Below, one piece after another: positions 33,114-46,149 of a stretch of DNA of 64,000 bases (position 1 is the first letter of the stretch; each line of letters opens with the position of its first letter). The DNA is taken from NCBI GenBank assembly GCA_018894105.1, contig CM032120.1, positions 33,688,710-33,752,709 on the forward strand, read 5' to 3'. The notes below the pieces were generated by a model. That model had not been told where the DNA came from. It ran no database searches and worked only from the letters and a program-made list of their open reading frames with translations. This stretch comes from Jacaranda mimosifolia. Lineage: Eukaryota > Streptophyta > Magnoliopsida > Lamiales > Bignoniaceae. Position numbers and translations under genes: made by a program.

Positions 33114-34200
33114 ATGGCATCACAAGAACTAATCCCAATGCATTCTCTTGACCGAGAAAATCTAGAAGAAGACACCTCAGAATGGAGACGTCAAATAAGT
33201 GTTGAAGAAGAGACACGAGGTCTACATGTGCATTTAGCAGTAAGGAGAGAAGTTATAGAATAGATAAATGCAATGTAGAAGCAATTTCTACAGTCGCACC
33301 AGCAACAAGGTTAGATTGGTAGCCCTAAGAGAAGTAAGGAACCGCCAAAGTTTGGGACTATAACGCTTCTTCTTAAGTTTCATCCTCCAATGTTTATAGG
33401 CAAATCAGATCACCAAAAGGCAGAAGCTTGGATGAGGGAGATTGATGATATTTTTCAGATGTTAGGTTACCTAGATGACCTTAAATTTATATTTTCCATC
33501 TGTCTATTAGAAGGAGCTGCATGTGAATAGTGGACCTTGGTAAGCCAACGATGGGAACATAGGAATGTACCTCGTGCCCGGGACAACTTTGTGTGGGAAT
33601 TTATGGATAGGTACATACCACAAGAAGTAAGAGATGCTCGGAAACAAAAGTTTGAAGGTCTTACCCAAGCAGACATAACGGTATGGCAATATGAAGTAAG
33701 GTTCAATAGGTTGATTCGGTATGCCCCACAGATATTGAGAAATGAAGAGTGTAGGACTGAGAAATTTGTTAAAAGGTTAAGATCTGAGATACGACGGACC
33801 CTCACGCCTTATGAGTAGTCTAACTTTGATGAAACCTTAAAGAGGGCATTGCTAGTGGAACAAGAACCTCTTGAGATATATACAGATGAAAGAAAGGGTA
33901 AATGAAGGACAAATTCTGAACTAAAAATCGCTACTGGTAAGAAAAGTGGTTTAGGTAGAAAACAACTGAAGGTTCAATCCAGAACACCAAAAGGGAATTG
34001 CAGATTTTGTAGCGGTCCGATTCATGAGGAATCTAATTATTGGAAAAGGCTAAGAAGGTGCATGAGGTGCAGCAACGATCAACATCTCATCTAAGATTGC
34101 CCTAACAGCAAATGGTCAAACTTAGGTGCTCAAAATGATAAAGGAAAACAGGTGGTAAAAGGTTCTACTTAAGTTCTTGAATGTCAGAAGGGAGTCTGAT
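33114..34200 (+). pseudogene. gag: Chromovirus gag pseudogene
   Basis: It starts at ATG 33114 (MASQELIPMHSLDRENLEED) and is readable with several stops. The capsid core has KAEAWMREIDDIFQMLGYLD, then EFMDRYIPQEVRDARKQKFE, then YEVRFNRLIRYAPQI and KFVKRLRSEIRRTLTPYE. Toward the end CRFCSGPIHEESNYW is an incomplete knuckle, and CMRCSNDQH...DC is a CCHC zinc knuckle with an internal TAA. Gag would build the particle and bind element RNA. Unlike the element at 3654, here gag survives and pol is lost. Confidence 0.8.
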
Positions 34201-34629
34201 CTTGCATAATCATGATTTTGTATTTCAAAGCAACATCTAAGGAGCAACCGACATGTTGTTTATGACTATCTAGTATGCTTGGTTTTTGTGAACTTATAGT
34301 TAGCTGTTTGGGAATGTAGGACTTGTTATAAAGACTGGTATGTTAAGTTTGAACTTGACTACTTTTGATGTAAATATCATGTAAGTATGAACTAGTGGTG
34401 TTGTTTATCTTTTGTTGTTGTAATAGGTTTGTGATCTTTTAAATAATGGTATGTTTTCTTTTGACTGAGGTGAAATTGAAAACCATTTGAGTATAGAATG
34501 AAGTGTGAACTGATGATGTTGATTAATTATTTGTTATTATAATGATTTTATGGTCTTTTAAGTAAGAGCCTGCACTCTATCAGAACAAAAAAGAGGGAAT
34601 ATTAGTAAGGCACTCAAGTTAAGTTGTAT

Positions 34630-34795
34630 GATGCATCCGAGAGGCATAAAGATGTATCGGGACTTGAAGAAGCAATCCTGGCGGAATGTAATGAGGAGAT
34701 AATATAGATCGACTGACCGAATCTACTTATTTTTTGCCAGTCAGAACAGTACTCAGATGAGAATCTGGGGACTAGATTCTTTTAAGGGGGAAGAG
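34630..34795 (+). pseudogene. Integrase scraps and polypurine tract
   Basis: KMYRDLKKQSW (from about 34650) is the end of an integrase zinc region, and DRLTESTYFLPVRT (about 34706-34748) is from the catalytic core. Almost everything else of pol is deleted. The run ttttaagggggaagag (34780-34795) directly before TGTAACACTCC is the polypurine tract. Confidence 0.7.
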
Positions 34796-37700
34796 TGTAA
34801 CACTCCTAAAATTCGGTGTTTTGAGAAATAAGATTTAAACATCAATGTAACACCTTGATTTTTGGAGTATCAATTTAAGTTGATTAAAAGTAATGTAATT
34901 TAATTAAAGCTTAGGAAGAAATACTGGAAATTGAGGGATTTAATTGAAAATAAGAAAAGGACTTGATTGCTTAAAGTTTTAAAGTTAAGGGGGTCAATGT
35001 GAGCAAAATAAAAGTTTAAGGACTTTAGAATAATTAAATTTGAACTTAATTGCCCAAAAATAGAAATGTTAGGGGCCAATGTGTAAGAATTAAAAGTTGG
35101 AGGACTCAATTGAAGATCAATGGCCAAATTGAAGGCCGTTAGAACTTTCAGGGGCTGAATTGAACGCGGTCAAAAAGCTTAGGAGGTCAATTGAATAAGC
35201 TAAAAAATCCATTTATATATATAGGATTAAGGACAGATTTTTATTAAATTTTCAAAAAAAGCCCAAACCATACCTCGTGCGGTGAATCGCCGGAGAATGA
35301 CCGCGAAACCCAAAACTAAACTGATAAAAAGATTCCTCTCGTCCCCACGAACAACCTCGTACCAAAACACTTAGAAACACCAGAGAAATCCCAGGAAATT
35401 AAAGCCCGATGGTAGGCGACAACGGGTGTAGTGGTTCTGCTGCTTCCAGCGGCGGAAAGTGGCTGAGGTTTGGGAAGTCTTGGTCGAAAAAGTATGGGCA
35501 AGGTGATGGTGGTGTTAATTTGGTGAAATGGTGAATGGTGGTGGAGGAATTGAGGTGGGTGGCGGACGGTGGTGAGGTTAGGGTTATAGGGAGGTTTTTG
35601 GCTAAATTAGTCATCAATATGGTTGCGAAATGGAAAATTGAATTGGGGGTTATGTTCTCCTTAGCTAGGCACATCTGGTGGTGGTGTTGATACCCACCTA
35701 CGGCGGCGTGTGTGGCGGCTCTGGGACAGTCAACTCAGTTTTGAATTTTCAACTCATCTGAGCTATTCTCGGCTTGAAATTGAATCTCAATTCGATCTAG
35801 TTTGGTTAAATTTCTTAATTGAATTTTAATTCGATTAATTTACCGAATGTGATTGGAGTTTGAGTTTAAACCTAATCCTAATATGAATTAGGACTGTTAA
35901 ACATAATTTATGTCAAGTTATGGATTAATCCAAAAAATTTATATAGTCTTGAACTCGATTGACCTGAAGGAATTATTAGATTTCCATTGAGACGTTAAAT
36001 AAGATTTTAATAACCAGTTTACCGACTTGTCGAGTTAAATCCAATGATATGTGATTATCTTGAACATCTAAGTGTAACATGGAATTTGAGAATTATGATT
36101 GAACAGTTAAAGTGATTGAGGAACTTGATAAGGACATTTAAGTGCATTAAGAATTATGATTTAGAGATCAAAACAATATAGGTTTAGGTTCTTTACTCTA
36201 AACTTTGAATCTACTAAGAAATAGGGTCATGGACTTTCGAAATCTCTAAGGATTATCAGGATAATGTCAGAATATCTTTAAGTTTGATAAAGATATTAAT
36301 AATATTTATCCTTAAGGCTTAGAGGATTGACAGAATGGTAACCCGAGTTATCTTATGACAGTTCCTGATTTGACTAGTAAGCTGGACCTGAGTGGTTGTA
36401 CAATTAAGTGTTTCCCTGTATTCACCGGGTGAGTTTATATTTAGTAGTTTGAGATTTCTTTGTTGGGAAAAGAACATATACACTTGCCACTACATCCTGA
36501 TCCCTTGATTCTTTTCAATCTATGTGTTGAAAATAGTACCCCACATCGCCCTTCTATATTGACTGCTTCCGTTGATTTTGATTGAAATCGTTTTACCTAA
36601 AATTGGCGATTATGTTGAGGAAGCTGAAAAGTGATTTCAAAATATATACTTTTAATCGCCATGTCTTTTTGGAAACCGGCCTGGTGCTGAATTAGTTAGT
36701 TTGTTAACATGGCGACTTGATATGTTATCTGAAACCCTAGTTTTGAGATACATTTTTCATCATAGCCATGACTATTATCTAAAACTGAGTTCGATGTTGA
36801 TTATTTGATTTCTAATTATCATGGTGAAATGACGTGTTATGTAAGATATTAGTTTTGAGATATATTTACCATCATAGCCATGGTTGTGACTAAAGGTTAC
36901 AGATGTTGATAATCTGGTACGGTCTATCATGGCGAAATGACATGTTATGTAAAATACTGGTTTTGAGGAATATTTACCGTCATAGCAATGGTTGTGACTA
37001 GAGGTTACAGATGTTGATCATCTGGTACAATCTATAATGGCAAAGTGACGTGTTATATGAAATGTTGTTGGGCGTTGTTATATTACTCAGTCAATAATAC
37101 CTTTGGGGGTAGGCCCTGGGGTTGGCTGTAAGGTGGATCGGGCGAAACGAATCGACGGCGATCGACCTTCAGTCGATACCTTATTAAATACATCTAGCTC
37201 CATAGTCAACTGGAGGTAGCTAGCTATAGGGGGATGAGGCATATAGCTAACCATGTCTATTGGTTATAGTATTTATCTGAGCTGATCACTTGAGACAGAG
37301 GGGTAAGGATTTTCATGTTTTCTAAAGTGGAGTGATAAGGTAGGAGAATCACCAATAGCTTAACAATGGAAATATTTTGCTAAACTATATTTAGTTTATA
37401 CGATATGTCGATACTTATGCTTTAAATTCAAATATTTGACTAGAATCCAGTGGACGTGCAAATGGCATATCGACCCCTTTCTGATCATAGTTGAGGTTTA
37501 AAACCTCTGTGAGAGATAGTGAATTTTGTGAAGTCTCATTACTGGTATAGGATGGTGGTGAGATGGATCACTTCAAAATTTGACTAAAACCTTCTCTCAA
37601 AACTTCTAGAAATATTTATGCCTCTACTTGTCTCACATAAGAAATATCTGTGAAAATGTCGCTTTGTTGTTATTGCTAAACTATCTCACTAAGTCATTCG

Positions 37701-40700
37701 GACTTATGTTATTTTATTGTTGCTCTTTGTTCTATACCCCAGAACAAGTGACGAAGACAGACTAGCCCAGGCAACACATAAGGTAATGAAGGTGATAGAA
37801 GTGCAAAGTGTGATTTGTGATATCTTGGTTCATAGTTGAACCTCTTCTAGACATTGCTTGTAAAGATTAAACGATTTGGCTTTTGAAAAATATTTTTTCT
37901 GTAATTCATAAGGTTTGTGGTATAGAGTGAGTGGCACCTCGGCCGAAAGTAGGCACCTCCCGATCGGGGCATTAAAATTAAGGTATTGGTTAATCGGATT
38001 TTAAGGCTCGAAAAATAAAATAAGAAGGACTTGATTGCAAAAACTTTGAAAGTTTTGGGGTCAAAATGAAATTTAGGAAGACTTGATAGGACTAACTTGA
38101 GAAGTTTTGGGGTTACATGAAATGGTAGGCACTCACTTTGTTAGGGATTGAATTGAAGTTTGTGGGAACCTTAGAGGATCTAATTGAAGGCTGGAGGAAA
38201 ATTTTGGGGGTGAAACTGCAATTTCCAAAAAAAAAAATATCGCATTTATAGAGGCTGGTCAACTCTTTTTTTTGCCATTTTTAACTCCATTTTCTTCTTC
38301 CATGCACTGATCATCACCCCTCCCTCCGGCAAACAACTTCGGCCACCATAATCGTTGAAATTACATACCATTCTCTTCCTCTCTTCGAGTAGAACACAAT
38401 AGTATAAGTTTTTCCTTGAACCACCTAACGAAACGGCCGAAAATTGAGACAGAAAATCCAGCTGCGGCGAAGCTCGATGGGAGCAGGTTTTCAGTAACTT
38501 TTAGATGCAACCCAGGTGTGGGTTTTGAATATTTTAGCTCAAGGATCACGCCAATACTTTCAGATTCTTGAACGGACCACCGTGGATGAAGGAATTAAGG
38601 AAAAACTAACATGGATGTGATGGTGGTGCAGCCACTTTGAGGCTTCGATTGAAGGCTTTCTTGGTGGCCATTGCTAAAATTGACCTGGGCGTTTCGTTCA
38701 GTGAGCTGAAACGCTCTTATGGTGGTAATATTGGTCTGCTCCGGCAGCAGCAGTGGAGAGATAATTTCTCCTCCTCGACGCAACGAGCACACCTGTGTGC
38801 TTGGTTTTTGATTCTGGAGCTTCTATAACAGGATCTTCGATAAAAAGAAAAGGATGGGTTATGCTTATATATATATGTATACACTCATGTTGTACATTGT
38901 TTCCATAAGATATGTATCATGCCAAAGAATGGAGAATAGACATGCGATTGATATATATATATTCCCATGCAAGGATTGTTATATGGTTTAGTGGAACCCG
39001 GATATGTCATATTATATTGTTAACTTGAATTGAATAGGTTTACTAAAGATTTAATCTTTAATTAAGGATTATATGCATTGGAAACCTTAGTAGCGATAAT
39101 TGGGTAAATTTGTGATGATCGAACTCTTATTGTTAAGTTAGGATAATATTATGGGGATAATTATATAATTAAGGACTAGGTTGCACCTTATTATTGGAAC
39201 GATATATACGCCTAAGATTATTTCCGTTTTAATCGGCTTAACGAGCATGTTTCAATCGATAATGCCAATTAAATCATTAATTATCGTACTAATTGACAAA
39301 CTAGTATTTTGGGACTGCTAATAGAATAATTGTATTTATGTAAGGTCTAGTAAGATTGTGATCGTGGATATATTCTTTTGGTTAGGTGTCGAAGAGGTAG
39401 GTCTTGAAGACCGGTAGGTTGCTGACTGTGGTAGCACTTCTGAGACTACGAAGGTGAGGGTCTGCTAATTTGGCACCTTTCTTGTGCCTACTTGTTGTTG
39501 TGATAAACCCCTATGAGGGTTTCAGTTTTTGTATCGTACTTGTTGAAAATCCATATATTATTTGAAATCTTGATTGCTATCTGTTTCTAATGTGTACATC
39601 CCTATGGGGGTTATTACTTTTTTCTGTTTTGGTGTCCAGAGCTCTTATTATATTATTCCTTTTTTGTCCCCTGTACCCTACAGCCTTGCTGGTTAACCCC
39701 GTATTACTTGTTTACTTCTTATAAATGTGTTTATTGTTTAAGAAATCTTGTTGGCATATTTAAATTCATTCTATATATCAATTATTTGGCCTTGACGGCA
39801 CACTTGATTACTAGTTGTATCGGCCGAGTGCCAATCCCAATGGAATGCTTGGATTATTATTCTAGAATGGCCTTGATGGCCAGTATATTGGATGTTTAGA
39901 TTATATCTTGTTATATTTATGCTATTGTCTAAAGGTTAATTTTTTATTTGTTGGCATTATATTATTTTAACTCATGGGACGCCATGGGCGATTTCCACTC
40001 AGATGGATGCCATGGGTGTTGGGCCCAAGGACTAGTTCTAGAAGATGGTTAGGCAGAACGGACCGATGGAGATAGGTCTTACAGCTAGTACCCACATATG
40101 ATCCTAACTTACAGGTAACTGGAGGTAGCGAACTATGAGTGACAGGATCCGGCATGTGGTCGACCGTGCATTATAAATCAATTATTACTTGCCGAGCTGA
40201 GTGCTCGAGCAATGGAGTGATAAGGAAATCTTGTTTGTATTGTACCGATGCCCGGTACTAGCAATTATAATTTAATTTAGAAGTAATAAGGACGAAATGG
40301 CCAACAGCATGTTAAATTCGATATCATGTGTGTCATATATGCTGTTGATTCATATCAAACGCTCTTGCTTGTTGCTGAATTCTTCATTGATTGTTGTATA
40401 TCAATAGTTTTTCTTTCAGTCTTGCCATTTTCTTTCCCTCCCTAAGTCCTTAGGACTTATCCTCCTGTATTATTTTGATTTTCCTAATACAGGAATAGGT
40501 GATGAACTCGGTCCTCCAGCTTGGACATGAACATATTTGTAATAATTTAGGTATTTGATTACATCTATGAAATCATTTGAATGTTAAGTTTGGATTTTGA
40601 GATGTTGTGGTATGTCAGGATTGACAATAATAACCTAAAGATATGTATATGTCTTGTTGAGTGTTAAGGAAAGAACCATGGCACGTGTTTAGTATTTTGT

Positions 40701-40849
40701 TAAGATCCATCTAAGTTGAAGATTGCTGCTTTCTCTGATAAGTTCTGAAAGTTTTTCTTGTGGGCCTATTGCTTGTATCATGAATTGAGATTTAAGACTG
40801 AGCTGGGTAGTGCCTCAGCTTGGATGCTGCCCTGAGAGGGGGTGCTACA
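34796..40849 (+). repeat. 3' LTR of the second chromovirus, split by a solo LTR
   Basis: The first 50 bp (34796-34845) open TGTAACACTCC. The rest follows after the inserted LTR, from about 37971 to GGGTGCTACA at 40849, giving an LTR of about 2.9 kb. It shares short motifs with the first chromovirus LTR, for example gtgagggtctgctaatttgg against gtgaggattcgccaatttgg. Frames within it (for example 38637-38828) are not genes. The five bases after it are caaag. Confidence 0.75.
34846..37970 (+). mobile_element. Solo LTR of a sister chromovirus family (about 3.1 kb)
   Basis: It begins TGTAACACCTTGATTTTTGG within the other LTR and ends about cccgatcggggc. Flanks atcaa (34841-34845) and attaa (37971-37975) are near matches. 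No internal coding sequence or PBS is present. The same LTR family occurs at 51235-53062 plus 62746-63220: both have aatttgaacttaattgcc, agaaatgttaggggtcaatg-like words and catagctagttggaggta-like words. The exact right end is uncertain by a few bases. Confidence 0.68.
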
Positions 40850-41400
40850 CAAAGAGATAGGAAAAAATGCTAGAAAATAAAGAGACACACAAAGAACAGA
40901 GTGAGAAAATGCTAGAAACTTAGAATATTAATGAAATGACTTTTCAAAATGCTCTATATATAGTGGTATAGATATAAATTAGTAAATAAAGATAAGAGAA
41001 AAATTATGAAAAACTTATCAAACTATATAGTTTAAATGATCAATGAATCTTCTACATATTTAGAATAGATATGAAAGATATTTTGTAGATAAGATACAAT
41101 CGTCTTTTGGTATTAGAGATAAATAAAAAATAATTTGTTATAATCAAGAAAATAATTTCAAAAATCTAGATATTAATAAATAAAATAAATAATATCAAAT
41201 TTAATAACCAACAACCAATTTTTAAATTTAATTAAAAAACTTAAAATTCTAAAAATTCAGAATTCGATCAAAATTGCATAATTGTAGGTTCTATACCATT
41301 ATGCTATATATAATAGTATAACTAATATAGATATTTATACTATATTAAAAATATAAAATGAGCTTTATACTCATGCAATAACAAATTTGGCATTGAACAT
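40850..41400. other. AT-rich spacer between elements
   Basis: Nothing coding. The start (40862-40925) repeats aaaatgctagaaa twice within 50 bp and could be an LTR scrap. No ends identified. Confidence 0.4.
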
Positions 41401-42003
41401 TGTTGGAAAATCATGATTTAACTATATTATTGCAATTAATCATATAAATCATGGTATCAAATAGGATGGCCCAGTTTTACCTTTTGATCAATGGAAGATT
41501 ATGAATACCATCCTGGATAGAAGCTCATCTACAAGCCTTGAATGTGTACAAACTCCACGTCCTTTAATCTCGAATGGCCTTTTATCGATTTTTTCTTCTC
41601 GTCTCGCAGGGTTGCTACTAGAGCTTCCACAAGCTTGCACACCTTAAACCCTTGGGACTATTTGGTGATACCCAAAGAAACATTTAGAATAGTAACTATG
41701 AATGAGAGAGTCTTTTATGAGTGAATACTCAAGTCGTGTGTTTTAAACTCCTAGGAAGATGACCTATTTGTAGGTGAGTTTTTTAAGAGTCCAATCTAAC
41801 TAGGAGATCTAGATAATGTCTATCCCATACAGGGAGAGTTATCCTTCTAGATATGGATGAATATTCAAATCTCTTCCAAAAAAAAAAAAAGGGAAGAACT
41901 CTAGTCCTACATGAACTACTATTCTTCTAGATGTAGATAAGATTTTATTCAAATATGGATGTCTATTAGGTCAAGAGTCCAAAACCTGACTCAATTCATA
42001 ACA
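41401..42003 (-). repeat. 3' LTR of copia N
   Basis: On the plus strand it runs from tgttggaaaatcatgattta to actcaattcataaca. The next bases tctcccacttat are the reversed polypurine tract. It is closely similar to 48081-48681, including gattatgaataccatcctgg. Confidence 0.88.
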
Positions 42004-43078
42004 TCTCCCACTTATACATATTTTACTTAATCTCATCAAATTCATAAACTTTCACGCTCTTTCTTTCATATAGGGAATAAGGCATGCGACCAAGTGAAAA
42101 GAAATCAAGTGAGGAGAGTTATATCAAGCTACCACCAAACTAATATAACCCTACAACTCAAAGTTTGCTAAGTACCCCAAACTATGTGGTCTCACTAAAT
42201 TAAACATCTTCGATCCCTCAGTATCAAGTAGAGCATGCTTGACTCTTTCCACTATGTATCTATGCTCATGACTATGTCAAATGCTTTTGACTTAGTTGGC
42301 CGACCTATGAGCCATAGAACAAGAGTGTGTTACCAAATTACTTCTTCCTCGGCCTTTCATGCTAATTCGCTTGGTCTTGACAACTTTTGTAGTCATGCTC
42401 TAAAAGACCGATTAATCAAGGCTACTGGAGGCATGCTAAAGTAGCATCGTCAAGCTTACACTTCATGACAAGGTCCAGAGTTTCAAAGGGTATAAAAATA
42501 ATAAGGGCTCACACAGTGATGAAGCAAGGATCTATTCAATCACTTTCATCATAGGTTGTTGTATAGTACATGTAGTATGAATACATGCTATGATGGAGCT
42601 CCTACTCAATTTTTGGCGTGTCATGCTCTTAACATCATATGAACCTTAGTCCAATTGCTATTCAAGTGCCTGACCTACACAACATTAGACAGTCATTTCT
42701 AAAATTCCTTCCAGTATTTCACACGTTCGGCTACAAATAAGCTTTTATGAAGTTGGACGTACTTCATAATCGATCAAATATGATCTCATCTTAGACTCCA
42801 AGCTAAGGCGACTTTAAGTTATGTTTTAACCTTTCTTATTTTTTCAAAACATAAAGGCGATCATTCGTATATATATCTCAATAATATATACATGATCTAT
42901 AAGTCTCATCTTGTTTGTATCAAAGCGCCAAGGCGATTGCCCGTGTGAGTGGGTTAATCAAGGCCTAGTGACATTCACATATATCATAGTCCCAGTACAC
43001 TAACATGAAAATGAAAAAGAACATCATAATTTTATTAAGTAATAAAAATGTTCATACAAGCCAATAGTCAAATCTTAC
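42004..43078. other. Non-coding 3' region of copia N
   Basis: About 1.1 kb between the end of pol and the 3' LTR, starting with the polypurine tract. No frame of note. Confidence 0.6.
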
Positions 43079-43668
43079 AAAGTCTCATACTACTAACATG
43101 CTTTTGGAACACATCTCTACACAAAGGTTTGGTAAATGGATCAACAACCATATCGCTAGTAGGAATATACTTGAGAACTACTCGTCCTTGCGCAATACTG
43201 TCTTGAATACGTGGCCCTCCCATGATACTTAAGGCCTTTATCATATGCCAAAATAGTTGTGTTATCATAATGCATAACAACTGCATCATCAATATGCACG
43301 GAAATGCTCAGACTTTGGAGAAATATCCTTAACCAAATAGCCTCTTGCACTGCTGTACAAGCAACATATTCTGCTTCTCTCGTGGATAAAGAAATCCAAG
43401 GTTGTGTCTTGCTACACCAAGTGATAGCGGCGTCTCCTAGTATGAATGCATATTCTAATATGGATTTGTGTTCATCTCTGTCTGTTGATTCATCAACATC
43501 ACTATATCTAATTAGTCTTAGACTACCTCCATGGTAGTACAAAGTGAGATCACTTGTTCCTTTCAAATATCTAAGTATCCTTCTAACCGCTACCCAATGG
43601 TCGGGTCCAGGATTATTTTGATATCTACTCACCATCTCAATTGCAAAGCATAGCTTAGTCGAGTACAC
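43079..43668 (-). pseudogene. Copia N RNase H
   Basis: The minus-strand frame opens TKLCFAIEMVSRYQNNPG (preceding RT tail) and continues RRILRYLKGTSDLTLYY, then LIRYSDVDESTDRDEHKS. The family's first catalytic aspartate (YSDVD) is still there. SLSTREAEYVACTAVQEAIW (the glutamate motif) follows. After a shift near 43220 the C-terminus GRVVLKYIPTSDMVVDPFTK completes pol. It would degrade RNA in hybrids. One frameshift separates the halves. Confidence 0.85.
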
Positions 43669-43825
43669 ATCATAGTGTACATCAAACTTCTTACAGCGCT
43701 AGTATATGGAACATCAGCCATGTGCTTCCTTTCTTCTTCTACCTTTGGGCACATTTATTTGCTAGGAAGACAACTTTTATCCATGGATATGTCTGTTGGG
43801 TTAGCATTATGCATACAAAATCGTT

Positions 43826-44709
43826 CTATAATCCTCTTGATGTAAGTCTCTTGAGATAGACAAATTTGTCTTCTCTGTGTGTCTTAACACTAAGTATGTA
43901 TTTAGTTTCCCCTATGCCCTTCATTTCAAATGTGGAGGACAACCACTTCTGAGTGGTGATAATCAATTCCATGTCATTTTCAGCCAACAAAATATCATCC
44001 ACATATAGTGAAAGTATCAAAAAATCCTTCATAATTCTCTTGACATACACATAATGGTCTTTCTCAATCATCGTGAAGCCTATGATATAATATCTTAATG
44101 AAATTGATGGTACCATTGGTTGGACGATTGTTTCAGCCCATAGATGGAGCGTCTTAAGCGACAAACTTTGTGCTTTTGTCCTATTTCCTATAAACCTATA
44201 AGTTGATCCATATAGATCTCATCGTCCAGTTCTCCATTGAGAAATGATGTCTTGACATCCATCTGAAATAATTCTAGATCTAAGTGGGCAACTATGGCTA
44301 GAATTAGGCGAATAGAGTCAAATCTCACCAATGGGGAAAATGTCTCTTCATAGTCTATCACCTCATTTTAGGTGTAATCCTTCGCCACAAGTCGCGCTTT
44401 GTACTTGTCGATCGACCCATCTACCTTTTGCTTGACTCTAAGAACCCACATATTCCTAATGGTTTTTCATCTAGCTGGAAGATCAACTAGCTCCCAAACA
44501 TGGTTCTTAGCCATTAAGCTTATCTCTTCTTCCATAGCAATTATCCACTTTTTTGCATTAGAAGAAGTTACAGCTTCATTATAAGCAGCTAGCTTATCAA
44601 TATCCATAGAAGTGCTCATGAAAGATTCCTCTACAATTTCATACTGTCGACGGGGTATTATTCCACATCTGCTTCTTTGTAATTGTGGATTTTGAGAGTC
44701 TTTTTCCAA
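43826..44709 (-). pseudogene. Copia N reverse transcriptase
   Basis: The start (44709-44467) has WIIAMEEEISLMAKNHVWEL, the usual copia RT opening. The middle needs frame changes through IYGLKQSS-type sequence. The palm (44164-43826) has FLILSLYVDDILLAENDMEL with an intact YVDD, then KGIGETKYILSVKTHREDK. Stops and shifts are frequent between the pieces. Confidence 0.85.
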
Positions 44710-45029
44710 TGGAATACTCTAACTGGATCTAGGTTCACTCTCATCATCTCTCGCAATTACTAGATAAGGTTGCAAGCCCTTACTATTGCCAGAGATAGAT
44801 ACGCCCCCCTGAGAATCTTACAACTCATATAGTTCAAGATCTCATTTTACTTCTCCTATAGTTAGGAAATCCTCCTAGAGAAAATCTACATCACGGGACA
44901 TAATCTCAATTGTTCCTCCATTAGGGTGTTCACCGTACGTAATATATCATTTTCAGTGTTCACAATATATAATAAAGATATGTTTATTTACTTTAGGACC
45001 AAGCTTCCTATGCTTGTGAGAAGTATTAT

Positions 45030-45822
45030 GAACAAATCTTGTCTATCTCCAGGGTCGCAATCCCTCTAAATTGGGCTTTCTCCCCTACCAAAGTTCATAA
45101 GGTGTTGAAGGAACTGATTTGGACGACACATGGTTTAAAATATAGGCGACAGTCAAAATTACATCTCCTTAAAATGATATTAGAAGATTTGCTTGCGCCA
45201 TCATTGATTTGGTCATATCCAGAAGTTTATATTCTTCCTTCCTACAACCCTATTTTATTGCGGAGTGTATGGAATTGTTAATTATCTTATTATATCTTTT
45301 TCCTCTCATATTTTTCTAAACTAATTAGATAAATATTCTCGCCCTCTGTCAGTACACAAAACCTAAAGTTTTTCATTCCTTTTATTTTCGACCTCTACCA
45401 AGAATTGTTTAAAAGTATACTAACCCATATCGTGAATAATCATTAATGAAAGTTAGGAAATAGTATACACCACATCATGCACTTACATTTATGGCTCCGC
45501 ATATGTTTGAGTGGACTAACTCTAGAGAATGAGTAACCCTCTTAGCCTTTCTAAAAAGCTTCTGCCAGGCTTTTCCCGCCAAACATGGTTCACATTCAAG
45601 GAGATTAACTTTAGCGAAGGGCCCCAATGGGCCTTCTCGAGCTAACCTAGTCATCTTCTCTTGTCCTATTTGTCCCAATCTTGCATGCCATTTAACAAAA
45701 TTAGAAATAATATCTATTGCAGAAGAGACAAAAGAAATGAAATTATGTGATAATTCTAACATGAAAGTTCCATTATGTATAAAACCTAATCCATAAAGGT
45801 CTTTACCAAGAAAAATAGACAA
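45030..45822 (-). pseudogene. Copia N integrase
   Basis: The pre-integrase zinc region is clear at 45822-45475: WHARLGQIGQEKMTRLAREG, then LLECEPCLAGKAWQKLFRKA. The catalytic core downstream is shredded by stops and indels. Only short likenesses survive, such as a proline-threonine patch and a terminal part near 45045-45120 resembling the family's PYELW region. Not functional. Confidence 0.75.
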
Positions 45823-46100
45823 CTAGTGTTCTCAAACAGAAAAGAAAAACCATCTCTCAAAAGTGCATTAATTGAAACTAAATTACATCGAATGCTAGGT
45901 GCATATTGTACATCACTAAGAATTAGATCATGCCTAGTGCTGAGCTTTAGTTGGTATGCACCAACTCTAATGACTTCCTTTTGTGCGCCATTCCCAAGCA
46001 ATGTAGTGGCTACATGCTGGCATTTGATGGTAATCTACGTATCCTGCTCGATCTCTCATCATATATTTTGTTGCTCCTCTGTCTACAATCCAACCTAGGA
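45786..46100 (-). pseudogene. Copia N protease
   Basis: From about 46095 the minus strand reads a D-R-G-A motif (family D-S/T-G-A/C), then LLGNGAQKEVIRVGAYQLKL and LILSDVQYAPSIRCNLVSIN. That is the usual copia protease body leading into the pre-integrase domain. The second active-site residue has changed from Ser/Thr to Arg in my reading. Confidence 0.7.
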
Positions 46101-46149
46101 GAGAATTAACAACTAATACATGTGAGAAAACAAAAGAATTGAGAAAAGT

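Larger units (their letters stand above)
31020..40849 (+). mobile_element. Second chromovirus-like element, pol deleted (LARD-like)
   Basis: The right end of a 5' LTR (to 31402) is followed by a Met-type PBS, a 1.7-kb leader with a decayed frame, a gag pseudogene, scraps of integrase, a purine tract and a 3' LTR that starts at 34796 and ends GGGTGCTACA at 40849. The 3' LTR is broken by a solo LTR (34846-37970). The left 5' LTR boundary is not found: the TGTAAC start is missing, so the element is 5'-truncated next to the MULE remnant. Termini and PBS match the chromovirus at 3654, but the sequences are only distantly alike. Confidence 0.75.

Noticed and set aside
35399..35674. 91-codon minus-strand frame rich in Pro/Ser/Thr
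   Set aside because: Inside the solo LTR. Its sister LTR near 51540-51798 shows an unrelated frame at the same place.
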